A DNA stretch of 64,000 bases from positions 1,364,001-1,428,000 of the forward strand of contig OY970397.1 of the NCBI GenBank assembly GCA_963720515.1, written 5' to 3'. The position numbers and the translations under genes are program-made. Source of the stretch: G963720515 sp963720515. Its GTDB lineage: Bacteria; Actinomycetota; Thermoleophilia; Gaiellales; Gaiellaceae. A model generated the notes under the pieces. The model saw nothing but the letters and a program-made list of their open reading frames with translations, made no database searches and was not told the origin of the DNA. Positions 39,234 to 47,945 of this stretch are shown piece by piece. Positions within the stretch are counted from its first letter, which is position 1, and every line of letters begins with the position of its first letter.

Positions 39234-42200
39234 CCCCGCTCGTCCGCGCCGGCGTCCGGCCTGTTGCCCCCGCGCGGCTGGCCGTCGATGTCCGTGGCCG
39301 GGTAGGTCGTGGGGTTGCCGAGGTTGATCGCGGCCGCGGTCGACGTCAGATGGAGGTCGTCAGGCGGTCCGACGAACCCGGTGGGGGCCACCACCCCTCC
39401 CCCGCCGCACGCGCTCCCCGAGGCCACGACGTTATAGCGCCACGTCGCGCCGGAGCAGTTGGCGGAGCTGTTTCCGGAGATGATGTTCGAGTCGAACGTC
39501 AGCCCGACGACGCTCCCGCCGAGCCAACCCATCCCGAGCGTCATCGAGTTGAACCGGACCAGCATCGGGCCCTCGACGTCGCCGAAGCCGAGGGAGTAGT
39601 ACCCGCTGTAGCAGCAGTCGAAGAAGTTGTTCTCGAGGAGGGCGTTGCGGGAGGCCCGCTCGCTCTCGACGTCGTTCCCGAAGATGATCGAGAAGTGCTC
39701 GCAGTTCCAGATACGCGAGTTCCGGATGATGAGCCCGTCGACATCGTCGATCCCGATGCAGTCGACGTGCGCTCCGGCGTTGTGCTTCGTGAAGTCGTGG
39801 ATCCGCACGTTGTCGAGCAAGACGTCGGTTGCAGGATCGGTCGTCTGGTACGCGGCCGTGATCCAGTTCATGCCGTCGTTCGATTCGTTCGGGCCGACCT
39901 CCGAGTCGATGTAGCTGATGTGATCGGCGCTCCGGACCAGGAACTGGCGCATCTTGATGCCGCGGTACGTGATCCACTGGGCCTGCTGCCGGTTGAGCGT
40001 GGACGAGCTGACGGTGAAGTCACGGAACTCGATGTGTGCCGCCCGGTGGATCGTGATGCTCCCGAGCACGACCGAGCTCCCCGGGGCAGGCCGGAAAAGG
40101 ACGGTGGCGGTACCCGTCTTCGGCGTCTGGTCGATCGTCTGCCCGCTGTACGACCCTCCCGCCACCTGGACCGTCTGACCGAGCGAGGCCACCGCGTAGG
40201 CGCGGTTGAACGAGCCGCAGGGATTCGACTGTGTGCAGGATCCGGAGTCCGACCCGCCCGCCGCCACGTAGAGATCGGCAGTCCCGGGCGGCGGACACGT
40301 GGCCGTCGAGGCCGCGACTGACGCCTGCGCGGAACGGTTCCCCGCGGCATCGACCGCGTCGACCGCGAACGTGTAGCTCGTTCCGCACGCGAGACCCGAC
40401 ACCGTCGCCGCCAGGCCTGTGGGAGAGCTCACGAGGGCGCCGCCGCGGTAGACGCCGTAGCCGGTGACGCCGATGTTGTCCGTAGCCGCGTTCCAGGCGA
40501 GCGAGACGCTCGTGGTCGTCTGGCCTGTCGTGTGGAAGTTGCCGGGGGTCGCCGGCGCCTGCGTGTCGGGGACCGGGCAGACAGCCGTCGCGGCCGTGAC
40601 CGTCGCCTGCGCCGAGCGGTTCCCGGCGGCGTCGGCGGCATCGACGGCGAGCGTGTAGCTCGTGCCGCACGTGAGCGCGGTGAAGCTGTACGAGGTACCC
40701 GTGGGATTGCCGGCCGGCGCGCTGTTGCGATACGCGCCGTACCCGGTCACGCCGACGTTGTCGGTCGAGGGGTTCCAGGAGACCGAGATGCTCGTCTGGG
40801 TGGCCGAAGTCGAGGCGAGCCCCGTCGGCGTGGTGGGCGCCTGCGTGTCCGGGCACGCATTCGTCGCTGCCGAGATCGTCGCCTTCCCGGAGCGGTTCAG
40901 GGCGGCGTCGACGGCGTCGACCGCGAGCGAGTAGCTCGTTCCGCACGCGAGGCCGGTGAACGTGTACGAGGTTCCGGTCGGGCTCCCGACGACCGTGCTG
41001 CCGCGGTACGTGCCGTACCCGGTGACCGCGAAGTTGTCGCTCGAGGCAGTCCACGAGACGGTGATGCCGGTCTGGGTCGACGAGGTCTTCGCCAGCCCCG
41101 TCGGCGTGGTCGGCGCCTGGGTGTCGGGCCCCGAGGGGCAGCTGCTCGTGGTCGCGACGAGGGTCGCCTGTACGGAGCGGTTCCCGGCGGCGTCCACGGC
41201 GTCCACGGTGAACGGATAGCTCGTGCCGCAGAGGAGCCCGGAGATGGTCGCACTCGTTCCGGCGGGCGACGCGGCCAGCGCGCCGTTTCGGTACACGCCG
41301 TACGCCGTCACGCCGACGTCGTCCGTCGAAGGATCCCAGGCAAGCGAGACGCTTGTCGTCGTCGCGCCCGTAGCCCGGACGTTGCCCGGAACCGTCGGGG
41401 CTGCGGTGTCTGAGGCCGCCGCACCGACGGGATCGGCCATGTCGGCCCGGATCTTGGCGCCGGTCAGCGCGCGATCGTAGACGCGAACCTCGTCGATCGA
41501 GCCCTGGAACCACTCGTCCCAGATCGTGTTCCCGCCGATCCGGAGGAGTCCGTTCGAGACGGTCATCGGCCCCGAGACGGCGAGCGTGTCGGCCAGGTCG
41601 CCGTTCACGTAGAGCCGAAGCGAGGAGCCGTCGTACGTCGTGGCGAGGTGCGACCACGTGTCGGCCGGGAGCACGGTGGGACCCGCCACGCGCGTGTCGT
41701 CCCCGCCCACGAAGACGTGGCCGCTCGGCCGGAAGCCGGTCGCGGCGGCATAGAGCCCGTAGACGAGGTCGCCCGGCTGCTCCTTGAGGATGACGGTGCG
41801 CCACCCGGCGTTCGTCGCCGATGGGCGAACCCACGCCTCGAGGGTCATCGCGCCGGTCAGGTCGAGCGAGGCGTTGTCGGGAACGGCCACCTGGTCATTC
41901 GCACCGTCGAAGGTGAGCGCTCGGCCGTACCGACCGCCCGCCGTCCGCGCCGCACCGCTCAGCGTGCCGTGATTCCCGAGACCGGACGCGTCGGTGGTGC
42001 CGCTGCCGCTCGTCTCATCGAAGCCGTAGGCGGCGACGAGGCCGAGCGAGGGCGGAGGCGCGCACTTGCCGACCGAGCCGGTGATCGGATGCTTCGCCGA
42101 ACGGTTGCCGGCGCGATCGGCGGCATCGACCTCGATCAGATGCGGTCCGCCGCACGGCAATCCTGGCAGCGAAGCGGCCGCGCCGGTGACCTCGCGGATC

Positions 42201-43045
42201 CGGAGCCCGTCGAGGTAGACGCCGTAGCTCGCTACGCCGCGGTTGTCATAGGGCGCGTTCCAGATGAGGCCCGTCGTCGAGCCGGTCAGATCCGTGGTCG
42301 CAAGCCCTTGAGGCATGCCGGGAGCCCGGCGATCGCCTGACGCCGCGATGGGGCGAAGAGCGCGGAGGTAGGCGCCGAGAGCTGCCTTGCGGCTGCCAAG
42401 GCGTACCGAGAGATCGACGGCACCGGCGGAGCGGGCGAGCAACGCGGCTCGACGCCAGGAGGTCTTCCGGTAGCGCGCCGAAGCCGGGAGATCGACCGTG
42501 GCGACGATGCGGCCGGGCGCGCCGCGCAGGCCGCTGAGCGCGCCGCGACCGGCCCGCACGAGGACGACGTCGGCCGCGCCGAGGTCTGCAATGGCTCGCG
42601 CGGACGCGAGCGTGCTGGCGTAGACGGCGCAGCGGCTTCCGGCGGCGGCGACCTTGAGCGCCAGGCAGGCGGCGTTCGCCACCGCGATCGTTCCGGCCGA
42701 CGAGGGCGCGCCCTCCGCCACCGGAACGAGGACGCCCAGCCCTCCGCGGGCGGCGAGCGTCCGGACCCGCGCCGTGCGCGACGGCGACAACGTTCCGGGC
42801 CGGACGACAAGCGTGTTCACGCCGGCGTTGCGCAGCCGAGCGACGAGCCTCGGCCCGAGCAGCGGATACGACGTGCGGTCGATCTCGAAGCCCCAGAACG
42901 ACCCGGGCTGCGTGACAGGCGCCGTCGAGGTGTTCGGCGCCGCCTGCGCGGGCAGGGCAAACAGCCCCGCGACGACCAAGCAGGTCGTCAGTGCGGCGAA
43001 GACGTGTGCGACGCGGCGCTCTGGTTGGGGTGCGGCTCCCCACAT
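39230..43045 (-). CDS. large secreted LamG / FN3 / beta-helix protein (1271 aa)
   Basis: Order: signal peptide (VFAALTTCLVVAGLFALPAQA); a ~220-residue alpha/beta domain like GH25/GH18-type barrels (SFWGFEIDRTSYPLLGPRLV), without clear catalytic residues; an FN3-like domain; a LamG/concanavalin-like domain (GLVAAYGFDETSGSGTTDAS to WFQGSIDEVRVYDRALTG); four more FN3-like domains of ~90 residues, each with SVSLAWxxxTDNxGVTGYGV and CGTSYTFAVDAVDAAGNRS patterns; and a C-terminal parallel beta-helix of ~340 residues closely related to the gene at 37210. It probably binds or cuts the exopolysaccharide. The only ribosome-site candidate, GAAGGA, is 13 nt from the ATG. Confidence 0.85.
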   Translation of the reverse strand: MWGAAPQPERRVAHVFAALTTCLVVAGLFALPAQAAPNTSTAPVTQPGSFWGFEIDRTSYPLLGPRLVARLRNAGVNTLVVRPGTLSPSRTARVRTLAARGGLGVLVPVAEGAPSSAGTIAVANAACLALKVAAAGSRCAVYASTLASARAIADLGAADVVLVRAGRGALSGLRGAPGRIVATVDLPASARYRKTSWRRAALLARSAGAVDLSVRLGSRKAALGAYLRALRPIAASGDRRAPGMPQGLATTDLTGSTTGLIWNAPYDNRGVASYGVYLDGLRIREVTGAAASLPGLPCGGPHLIEVDAADRAGNRSAKHPITGSVGKCAPPPSLGLVAAYGFDETSGSGTTDASGLGNHGTLSGAARTAGGRYGRALTFDGANDQVAVPDNASLDLTGAMTLEAWVRPSATNAGWRTVILKEQPGDLVYGLYAAATGFRPSGHVFVGGDDTRVAGPTVLPADTWSHLATTYDGSSLRLYVNGDLADTLAVSGPMTVSNGLLRIGGNTIWDEWFQGSIDEVRVYDRALTGAKIRADMADPVGAAASDTAAPTVPGNVRATGATTTSVSLAWDPSTDDVGVTAYGVYRNGALAASPAGTSATISGLLCGTSYPFTVDAVDAAGNRSVQATLVATTSSCPSGPDTQAPTTPTGLAKTSSTQTGITVSWTASSDNFAVTGYGTYRGSTVVGSPTGTSYTFTGLACGTSYSLAVDAVDAALNRSGKATISAATNACPDTQAPTTPTGLASTSATQTSISVSWNPSTDNVGVTGYGAYRNSAPAGNPTGTSYSFTALTCGTSYTLAVDAADAAGNRSAQATVTAATAVCPVPDTQAPATPGNFHTTGQTTTSVSLAWNAATDNIGVTGYGVYRGGALVSSPTGLAATVSGLACGTSYTFAVDAVDAAGNRSAQASVAASTATCPPPGTADLYVAAGGSDSGSCTQSNPCGSFNRAYAVASLGQTVQVAGGSYSGQTIDQTPKTGTATVLFRPAPGSSVVLGSITIHRAAHIEFRDFTVSSSTLNRQQAQWITYRGIKMRQFLVRSADHISYIDSEVGPNESNDGMNWITAAYQTTDPATDVLLDNVRIHDFTKHNAGAHVDCIGIDDVDGLIIRNSRIWNCEHFSIIFGNDVESERASRNALLENNFFDCCYSGYYSLGFGDVEGPMLVRFNSMTLGMGWLGGSVVGLTFDSNIISGNSSANCSGATWRYNVVASGSACGGGGVVAPTGFVGPPDDLHLTSTAAAINLGNPTTYPATDIDGQPRGGNRPDAGADERG

Positions 43046-43164
43046 TTGTGCGAACGGGTCCTTCGTCGGCGGACGGGGATCTAGATGGGATCGCCACTCC
43101 GAGTGATCTGACGTTCTTGACCAGACCCCCCTGATGTTCAGTCGTCAGCTCGAAAGCAGGCTGG

Positions 43165-43170
43165 TACGGT
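43165..43170 (+). promoter_or_regulatory. -10 box for leaderless GT2 gene
   Basis: TACGGT, 7 nt, GTG at 43178. Confidence 0.5.
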
Positions 43171-43177
43171 CGATCAG

Positions 43178-44062
43178 GTGACCTCGATCTGCGTCGTCGT
43201 TGTCTCCTACAACAGCCGCGAGCGGCTCTCTGCCTGCGTGGAGGGCCTTGCCGGCCGCTCCGGGATCGAAGTCGTCGTCGTCGACAACGCCTCCCAGGAC
43301 GGAAGCCTCGAGGCAATTGCGAGCCTTCCCGTCCGAGGGCTGCAGCTCGACGAGAACGGCGGCTTCGCCCATGGGTGCAACGCCGGCTGGCGGACCGGGC
43401 GGGGCGAGTACGTGCTCTTCCTGAACCCGGACGCCACGATCCCAGAGGCCGCCGTCCGGCGCCTCGCGTCGGTCCTCGACGCCGAGCCGAAGGTTGCCGC
43501 CGTCGCACCGAGGATCCTCCATTCCACCGGCGAGCTCGACTTCTCGCAGCGCCGCTTCCCGCGCCTGCGCTCCACGTACGCCCAGGCGCTGTTCCTGCAC
43601 CGGCTCTTTCCTCGCGCGCTCTGGGCCGACGAGATGGTGCATCGCGTGGAGGACTACGAGCGGCCGGGCTCGCCCGAGTGGGTCTCAGGCGCGTGCATGC
43701 TCGTCCGACGCCGCGCGCTCGAGGAGCTCGGAGGGCTCGACGAGGGCTTTTTCCTCTACTGCGAGGACACGGACATCTGCCGGCGCCTCTGGGACATGGG
43801 GCACGAGGTCCGCTTCGAGCCGAGCGCGATCGCCGTGCACGAGGGCGGCGCTTCCGCCCCACGGCCGTCGCTCATCCCGGTGCTCGTGTCGAGCCGCGTC
43901 CGCTACGCGAGCAAGCATCGGAGCCGGCCCGCGGCGCTGCTCGAGCGGATCGGGATCGCGCTCGGGGCGCTCACGCACTCGGTCGTCTCGAGCGGCGGGC
44001 GCGCAGCCCGGGCCGGCCACCTTCGCTCGCTTCGGCAGGCAGCTCTACCGGCGCGCACCTAG
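43178..44062 (+). CDS. glycosyltransferase family 2 (rhamnosyltransferase-like)
   Basis: 294 residues, GT-A fold. SICVVVVSYNSRERLSACVE, EVVVVDNASQDGSLEAIASL, NGGFAHGCNAGWRTGRGEYV, and LNPDA as the metal-binding DxD equivalent (LFLNPDATIPE). WVSGACMLVRRRALEELGGL and FLYCEDTDICRRLWDMGHEV complete the acceptor side. This subfamily commonly adds L- or D-rhamnose, which fits the GDP-rhamnose genes in the other locus. Cytoplasmic, membrane-associated. Confidence 0.9.
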   Translation: MTSICVVVVSYNSRERLSACVEGLAGRSGIEVVVVDNASQDGSLEAIASLPVRGLQLDENGGFAHGCNAGWRTGRGEYVLFLNPDATIPEAAVRRLASVLDAEPKVAAVAPRILHSTGELDFSQRRFPRLRSTYAQALFLHRLFPRALWADEMVHRVEDYERPGSPEWVSGACMLVRRRALEELGGLDEGFFLYCEDTDICRRLWDMGHEVRFEPSAIAVHEGGASAPRPSLIPVLVSSRVRYASKHRSRPAALLERIGIALGALTHSVVSSGGRAARAGHLRSLRQAALPART

Positions 44063-44141
44063 CCGGTCGGCGAGGAATTCCGGGGCGGACCCGCGTCCGA
44101 GATCTGGCCGAACGGGCGTCGAAACGCCGTTCACAGGTGGG

Positions 44142-44147
44142 TAGCCT
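44142..44147 (+). promoter_or_regulatory. -10 box for leaderless transcript at 44155
   Basis: TAGCCT, 7 nt, GTG at 44155. The ATG at 44152 would be only 4 nt away. Confidence 0.45.
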
Positions 44148-44154
44148 CGGCATG

Positions 44155-45309
44155 GTGAGCGGGCTTCCGGCCAGCGTGCTGCTCGACCGATCGGCCTCCT
44201 TCCTCGAGGAGGTCTACTCGCCCGAGCTCGCGCTCTATCCCTTCTCGACAACGGTCGACGAAGGCCGGTACGTCAACGACTACGGCTCGCGCGCGGTCCG
44301 GTACACGATCAACTCCCTGCTCGGGCTCCAGGAGGCCGCGCGGGCGGGCGGTCGACCCGACGAGGCCGCGGTCGCGGCGCGCGTGGACGAGTTCCTCGAG
44401 AGGCGGCTAGGCGACATCACCTCACCTGCCGACCTGGGGCTGCTCCTCGTCCTCCTGCGCCACCGCCCAGGCCATCCTGCCGCCGCCGCGGCCGTTGAGC
44501 AGCTCGCGCGCGATGTCGGCAACGGGCTCGGGACGCACCTCCCGATCCAGACGCTCTCGTGGATGCAGTGGGGACTCGATGCATCCGCCGCCGCGGGAAG
44601 CAGAACGGCTGCGCGGATCGCCGACAGGCTCTTTGCGCTGATCGACGAGGAGTACGTGCACGAGGGCACCCTTCTGCCGCGACACAACTCGACGCTCTAC
44701 CGGCGCAACGTCGTCTCCTTCGGCGCGATCGTCTACTTCCTGCGCGCCGTGTACGAGCATGCCCGCCGTACCGGCGACGCCCGAACGAGAGCGATCTTCC
44801 GAAGCGGCGTCGAGCACATGCTCGCGGCCCAGGGCCCCCAGGGCGAGTGGCCGTGGCTCTACGCCGTCGCCACCGGCCGGCCGGCCGAGCTCTACCCGGT
44901 CTACGCCGTCCACCAGGACAGCATGGCGATGCTCTTCCTCCTGCCCGCCCTCGACGAGGGGATTCCGGGCGTGCGCAGCGCGATCGAGCGCAGCCTCGCC
45001 TGGACGTTCGGAGCGAACGAACTCGGCCGTCCCATGTACGTCGACGGCCCGTTCAGGGCATTCCGGTCGATCACGCGCACCGACAGGTTCCCCCGCGTGG
45101 GCCGCTACGTCCGAGCGGTGCGCGGGATCGCCTTCGGGCGGCCGGCCAGGAGCGCGCACGGCAAGGGCGTGCGGGTGAACGAGGAGTGCCGCTCGTACCA
45201 CCCGGGCTGGATCCTGTACGCGTGGTCATCGCGGCCGGAGCTCTTCGTGGACCTTGCCGGGCGCCCCGGGGCCGCCGAGCCGCGGCCCGCTCTCGCGGTC
45301 GCGCGTTAG
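44155..45309 (+). CDS. alpha-helical (six-hairpin-like) protein of the polysaccharide locus, unknown function
   Basis: 384 residues, soluble, almost wholly helical. Repeated helix pairs rich in Trp, His and Tyr (LPIQTLSWMQWGLDASAAAG, RHNSTLYRRNVVSFGAIVYF, AAQGPQGEWPWLYAVATGRP, AVHQDSMAMLFLLPALDEGI) resemble the (alpha/alpha)6 barrel of six-hairpin glycosidases and glycan-processing enzymes. Possible catalytic acids cannot be assigned. Located between GT2 and Wzy genes, so a role in glycan modification is likely. Stop overlaps the convergent wzy-like gene as TTAG. Confidence 0.6.
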   Translation: MSGLPASVLLDRSASFLEEVYSPELALYPFSTTVDEGRYVNDYGSRAVRYTINSLLGLQEAARAGGRPDEAAVAARVDEFLERRLGDITSPADLGLLLVLLRHRPGHPAAAAAVEQLARDVGNGLGTHLPIQTLSWMQWGLDASAAAGSRTAARIADRLFALIDEEYVHEGTLLPRHNSTLYRRNVVSFGAIVYFLRAVYEHARRTGDARTRAIFRSGVEHMLAAQGPQGEWPWLYAVATGRPAELYPVYAVHQDSMAMLFLLPALDEGIPGVRSAIERSLAWTFGANELGRPMYVDGPFRAFRSITRTDRFPRVGRYVRAVRGIAFGRPARSAHGKGVRVNEECRSYHPGWILYAWSSRPELFVDLAGRPGAAEPRPALAVAR

Positions 45310-46757
45310 TCCGATGCGGGCCGCGCTGCGAGCGCGGCCACCGAGAGCCCGAGCACGATGAACACGACGAAGCTCACCTGGATGAACGCGAAGGCGTCGA
45401 ACGTGAGCATCCCGACCGCGTAGCTGGTCAGCGAGGCCGCGAAGGCGACGTAGAGCCAACCTTGGTCGGAGTCGTCCTCCTTCGCCGCGCGTCCGAGCCG
45501 CCTGATCGGGCGTAGGAGCAGCAGCAGCCAGCCGACGAAGCCGACGATCCCGGTCTCGAGGAGGATCCCGAGCCATTGGTTGTCGAGGATCTGGTCGCTT
45601 GCACGCGGGCGCTGCCGATCCACGATTCGCGTCGAGAAGCCCTGTCCGACCAGCGGCGTGTCGGCGAACTCCCGCAGGCTAGGACCGAGATCGGCGATGC
45701 GTCCCTGGCCGCGCGTTCCCGGGTTCGACGACTGTTCGGCGATCAGCCCCCCGGCCGGGAAGAACGACTGCTTGAGCGTGCCGAGCGTCCCGGGGATGAC
45801 GAGGTGCACCGCGAGCACCGCGGGCACCAAGAGCGGCCAGAAGCGCCGGGTTTCCCGCCGCCTGAGCCAGAAGAACACTCCACCGACAGCGACGAGCATG
45901 AGGACCGAGGTTCGGGAGAGCGTGGCCAACGCCCCGATGGAGAGCAGTCCGACTGCGATCCACCAGTACGCCCGGGCCGATCGGCGGACGAGGTAGATCG
46001 CGAGCGGGATGAGCATCACGAGAGCAGCGCCCAGCGCGATCGGATGCTGCGCCGACGCGTACGCCCGAGCCCCCCGTCCTTCCTCCGCGGAGGCGACCGA
46101 GAAGTCTCCAGGGTGAAGGAGCGGAACGACGCCGGCCAGGTGGTCGAACGCGTTGTACTGCGTTCGCGACTCGACGATCGCAAGGAAGGCCACGACGGCC
46201 CCGCCGACCACGAGCACGCGCAAGAGGCGGTCGACCTGGGCCCTTGTTCGCACCACGCTCGCAATCAGGAACAGCAGGAGCACGAAACTCAGGAAGAAGG
46301 TGACGCCCTTCACGACCTCGGGCTCCCGAGCGGCCACGCGACCGCCGTTCGCGACGATCGAGCCGAGCACGGCCGCCACGATCAGCACGACCGGAAGCTC
46401 GAGCCCCGTTTTGCGCAGGCGGACGCTCGGGTCGACGAGGAGCGAGGCCGTCCAGCCTGCCACCATGAAGGCGACGAGCAGCCGGTACGGCTCCAGCTCG
46501 AAGGGCAGCGAGCCCGGCAGCACGTAGCGCTGAATCGGGACGAACAGGATCACGAGCACCAGCACGCTCAGGAGGCTGTTCCAGGAGAGCAGCGAGCGGT
46601 ACGCGAGCGCGAAGACGATCGTGAGCGCGATCACCGGCGCCGTCTCGAGCGGACGCGTGCCGGTGAAGACCGTCAGAGTCAGGAGCGCGAGCGCGCCCAG
46701 GACGACCGCGGACGAGATGTACGGCCCGCGCTCCTCGCCCGCCGCGACGAGCCGCAT
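45306..46757 (-). CDS. O-antigen ligase/Wzy-like polymerase
   Basis: 483 residues, intact, with about 12 membrane helices. The signature loop is LREFADTPLVGQGFSTRIVD, followed by QILDNQWLGILLETGIVGFV, and the mid-protein SRTSVLMLVAVGGVFFWLRR. It polymerises or ligates lipid-linked glycan at the outer membrane face. It starts 3 nt after the wzz-like stop, so it is the third gene of the operon that begins with the LuxR-type regulator at 47803. Confidence 0.85.
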   Translation of the reverse strand: MRLVAAGEERGPYISSAVVLGALALLTLTVFTGTRPLETAPVIALTIVFALAYRSLLSWNSLLSVLVLVILFVPIQRYVLPGSLPFELEPYRLLVAFMVAGWTASLLVDPSVRLRKTGLELPVVLIVAAVLGSIVANGGRVAAREPEVVKGVTFFLSFVLLLFLIASVVRTRAQVDRLLRVLVVGGAVVAFLAIVESRTQYNAFDHLAGVVPLLHPGDFSVASAEEGRGARAYASAQHPIALGAALVMLIPLAIYLVRRSARAYWWIAVGLLSIGALATLSRTSVLMLVAVGGVFFWLRRRETRRFWPLLVPAVLAVHLVIPGTLGTLKQSFFPAGGLIAEQSSNPGTRGQGRIADLGPSLREFADTPLVGQGFSTRIVDRQRPRASDQILDNQWLGILLETGIVGFVGWLLLLLRPIRRLGRAAKEDDSDQGWLYVAFAASLTSYAVGMLTFDAFAFIQVSFVVFIVLGLSVAALAARPASD

Positions 46758-46760
46758 GGC

Positions 46761-47537
46761 CTAGCCGGAGCGGCGCGCGCGCACGGCCGGCGGAGCGGCC
46801 TGCGGGCCGGTGATCTCGACGACAGGCCGCACCCGAGGCCGGAGGTTCTCGAGGATGAACGCCAGCCCGACGACGGCGAGCATGACGGTCAGGAAGACGA
46901 CGATCGGGAGCGTCTTGGAGCGGCCTTCCAGGAGGGTGGTCGTGGCAGGCGAGGGCTGGCGGACCTGACTCAGGACGGCGCGCTGCTCCGCCGGGATGGC
47001 CCGACGATCCTGCTGCGTGTCGAGGAACGATTCGAACGCATCGGTCGCCCGCTGGGCGACCAAGACGGCGCCCTCGGGCGTCGACGCGAGGCCGCGGATC
47101 GCGAGCATCGGGAGCGGGGCATCGGAGGCGTTCGACGCCACCAGCGGCGTCGCCTCGACGACACCCCGGATCGGCCCGTCCCGCAGCATGATGTCGCGCA
47201 CGGCGTCGCCGGTCACGAACTCGGCGTAGGTGTTCGCGAGCTCGATGAAGCGGGTCGACGGGGCGAACTTGGGCGCGTACGTCTGGGGCCGGTCGGAGCC
47301 GACGGGCGGCACCTCCTCCGGGAACACCGAGCGTCCGAGCGGGAAATCGGGCTCGGTCACGAGCAGCGTCGAGACGCTCACCCACTTCTCGCTCTCGCGG
47401 AACTTGACGGACGGCGCACCGCCGTCGAAGTCGACCCTGGCGATCGAGGCAAAGGCCAGGAGCAGCGCCAGGATGAGCCCGCCGAGGACGAGGAAGCGGA
47501 AGCGCCAGAGGACGCGGATGTAGAGCTGGAGATCCAT
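46761..47537 (-). CDS. Wzz-like chain-length determinant protein
   Basis: 258 residues. Membrane helices near both ends (FLVLGGLILALLLAFASIA and IVVFLTVMLAVVGLAFILEN) enclose a ~150-residue extracytoplasmic domain, the layout of Wzz/polysaccharide co-polymerases. There is no tyrosine kinase domain. The ATG at 47537 overlaps the upstream TGA (TGATG), so translation is coupled to the regulator. It would set polymer length together with the downstream Wzy. Confidence 0.75.
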   Translation of the reverse strand: MDLQLYIRVLWRFRFLVLGGLILALLLAFASIARVDFDGGAPSVKFRESEKWVSVSTLLVTEPDFPLGRSVFPEEVPPVGSDRPQTYAPKFAPSTRFIELANTYAEFVTGDAVRDIMLRDGPIRGVVEATPLVASNASDAPLPMLAIRGLASTPEGAVLVAQRATDAFESFLDTQQDRRAIPAEQRAVLSQVRQPSPATTTLLEGRSKTLPIVVFLTVMLAVVGLAFILENLRPRVRPVVEITGPQAAPPAVRARRSG

Positions 47538-47803
47538 CAAGCGGATCCCGCGTCAGGGGGTCCCGACCCCTGCGACGAGGCACGCAGGAAGAGGACGGCC
47601 GCTTCCGTCCTGTTCGTGACTCCGAGCTTCCGGTAGATCGCGGCCAGGTGGAACTTGACGGCGTGAATCGTCACATGCAGCCGTCCGGCGATCTGAACGT
47701 TCGTGAGTCCGAGCGCGGCCATCTCGAGCACCTCGACCTCGCGCGCCGAGAGGCGCTCCCGCGGGTCGACAGGGTCATACGCTGTTTGCAGTGGCTCCAG
47801 CAA
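47537..47803 (-). CDS. small LuxR-type HTH regulator
   Basis: 88 residues, HTH only: LSAREVEVLEMAALGLTNVQ, IAGRLHVTIHAVKFHLAAIY, RKLGVTNRTEAAV. No receiver or other sensor domain. The TTG at 47803 follows a TAGCAT -10 by 9 nt. It heads the wzz-wzy operon and is divergent from the GNAT gene; a perfect 16-bp palindrome lies between them and is its most likely target. Confidence 0.75.
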   Translation of the reverse strand: MLEPLQTAYDPVDPRERLSAREVEVLEMAALGLTNVQIAGRLHVTIHAVKFHLAAIYRKLGVTNRTEAAVLFLRASSQGSGPPDAGSA

Positions 47804-47872
47804 ATGCCATCGATGCTAGATCCGGCCCCAGCGTCTGGCTACGCGACGTTGGCCTAGCGTTTCCCCGGCCAA

Positions 47873-47888
47873 CTAGCCGTACGGCTAG
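47873..47888. promoter_or_regulatory. perfect 16-bp palindrome, candidate LuxR-type operator
   Basis: CTAGCCGTACGGCTAG, identical on both strands, centred ~77 bp upstream of the luxR-type start and ~65 bp upstream of the GNAT start. TTGGCC (47849-47854) and GGCCAA (47867-47872) form a second, spaced inverted repeat beside it. Confidence 0.5.
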
Positions 47889-47933
47889 CGCGATCCGACC
47901 CAACGCGGGATGGCCACGCGGATGCAAGCGAAC

Positions 47934-47939
47934 TAGGGT
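47934..47939 (+). promoter_or_regulatory. -10 box for leaderless GNAT gene
   Basis: TAGGGT, 6 nt, GTG at 47946. Confidence 0.5.
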
Positions 47940-47945
47940 CGGGCG

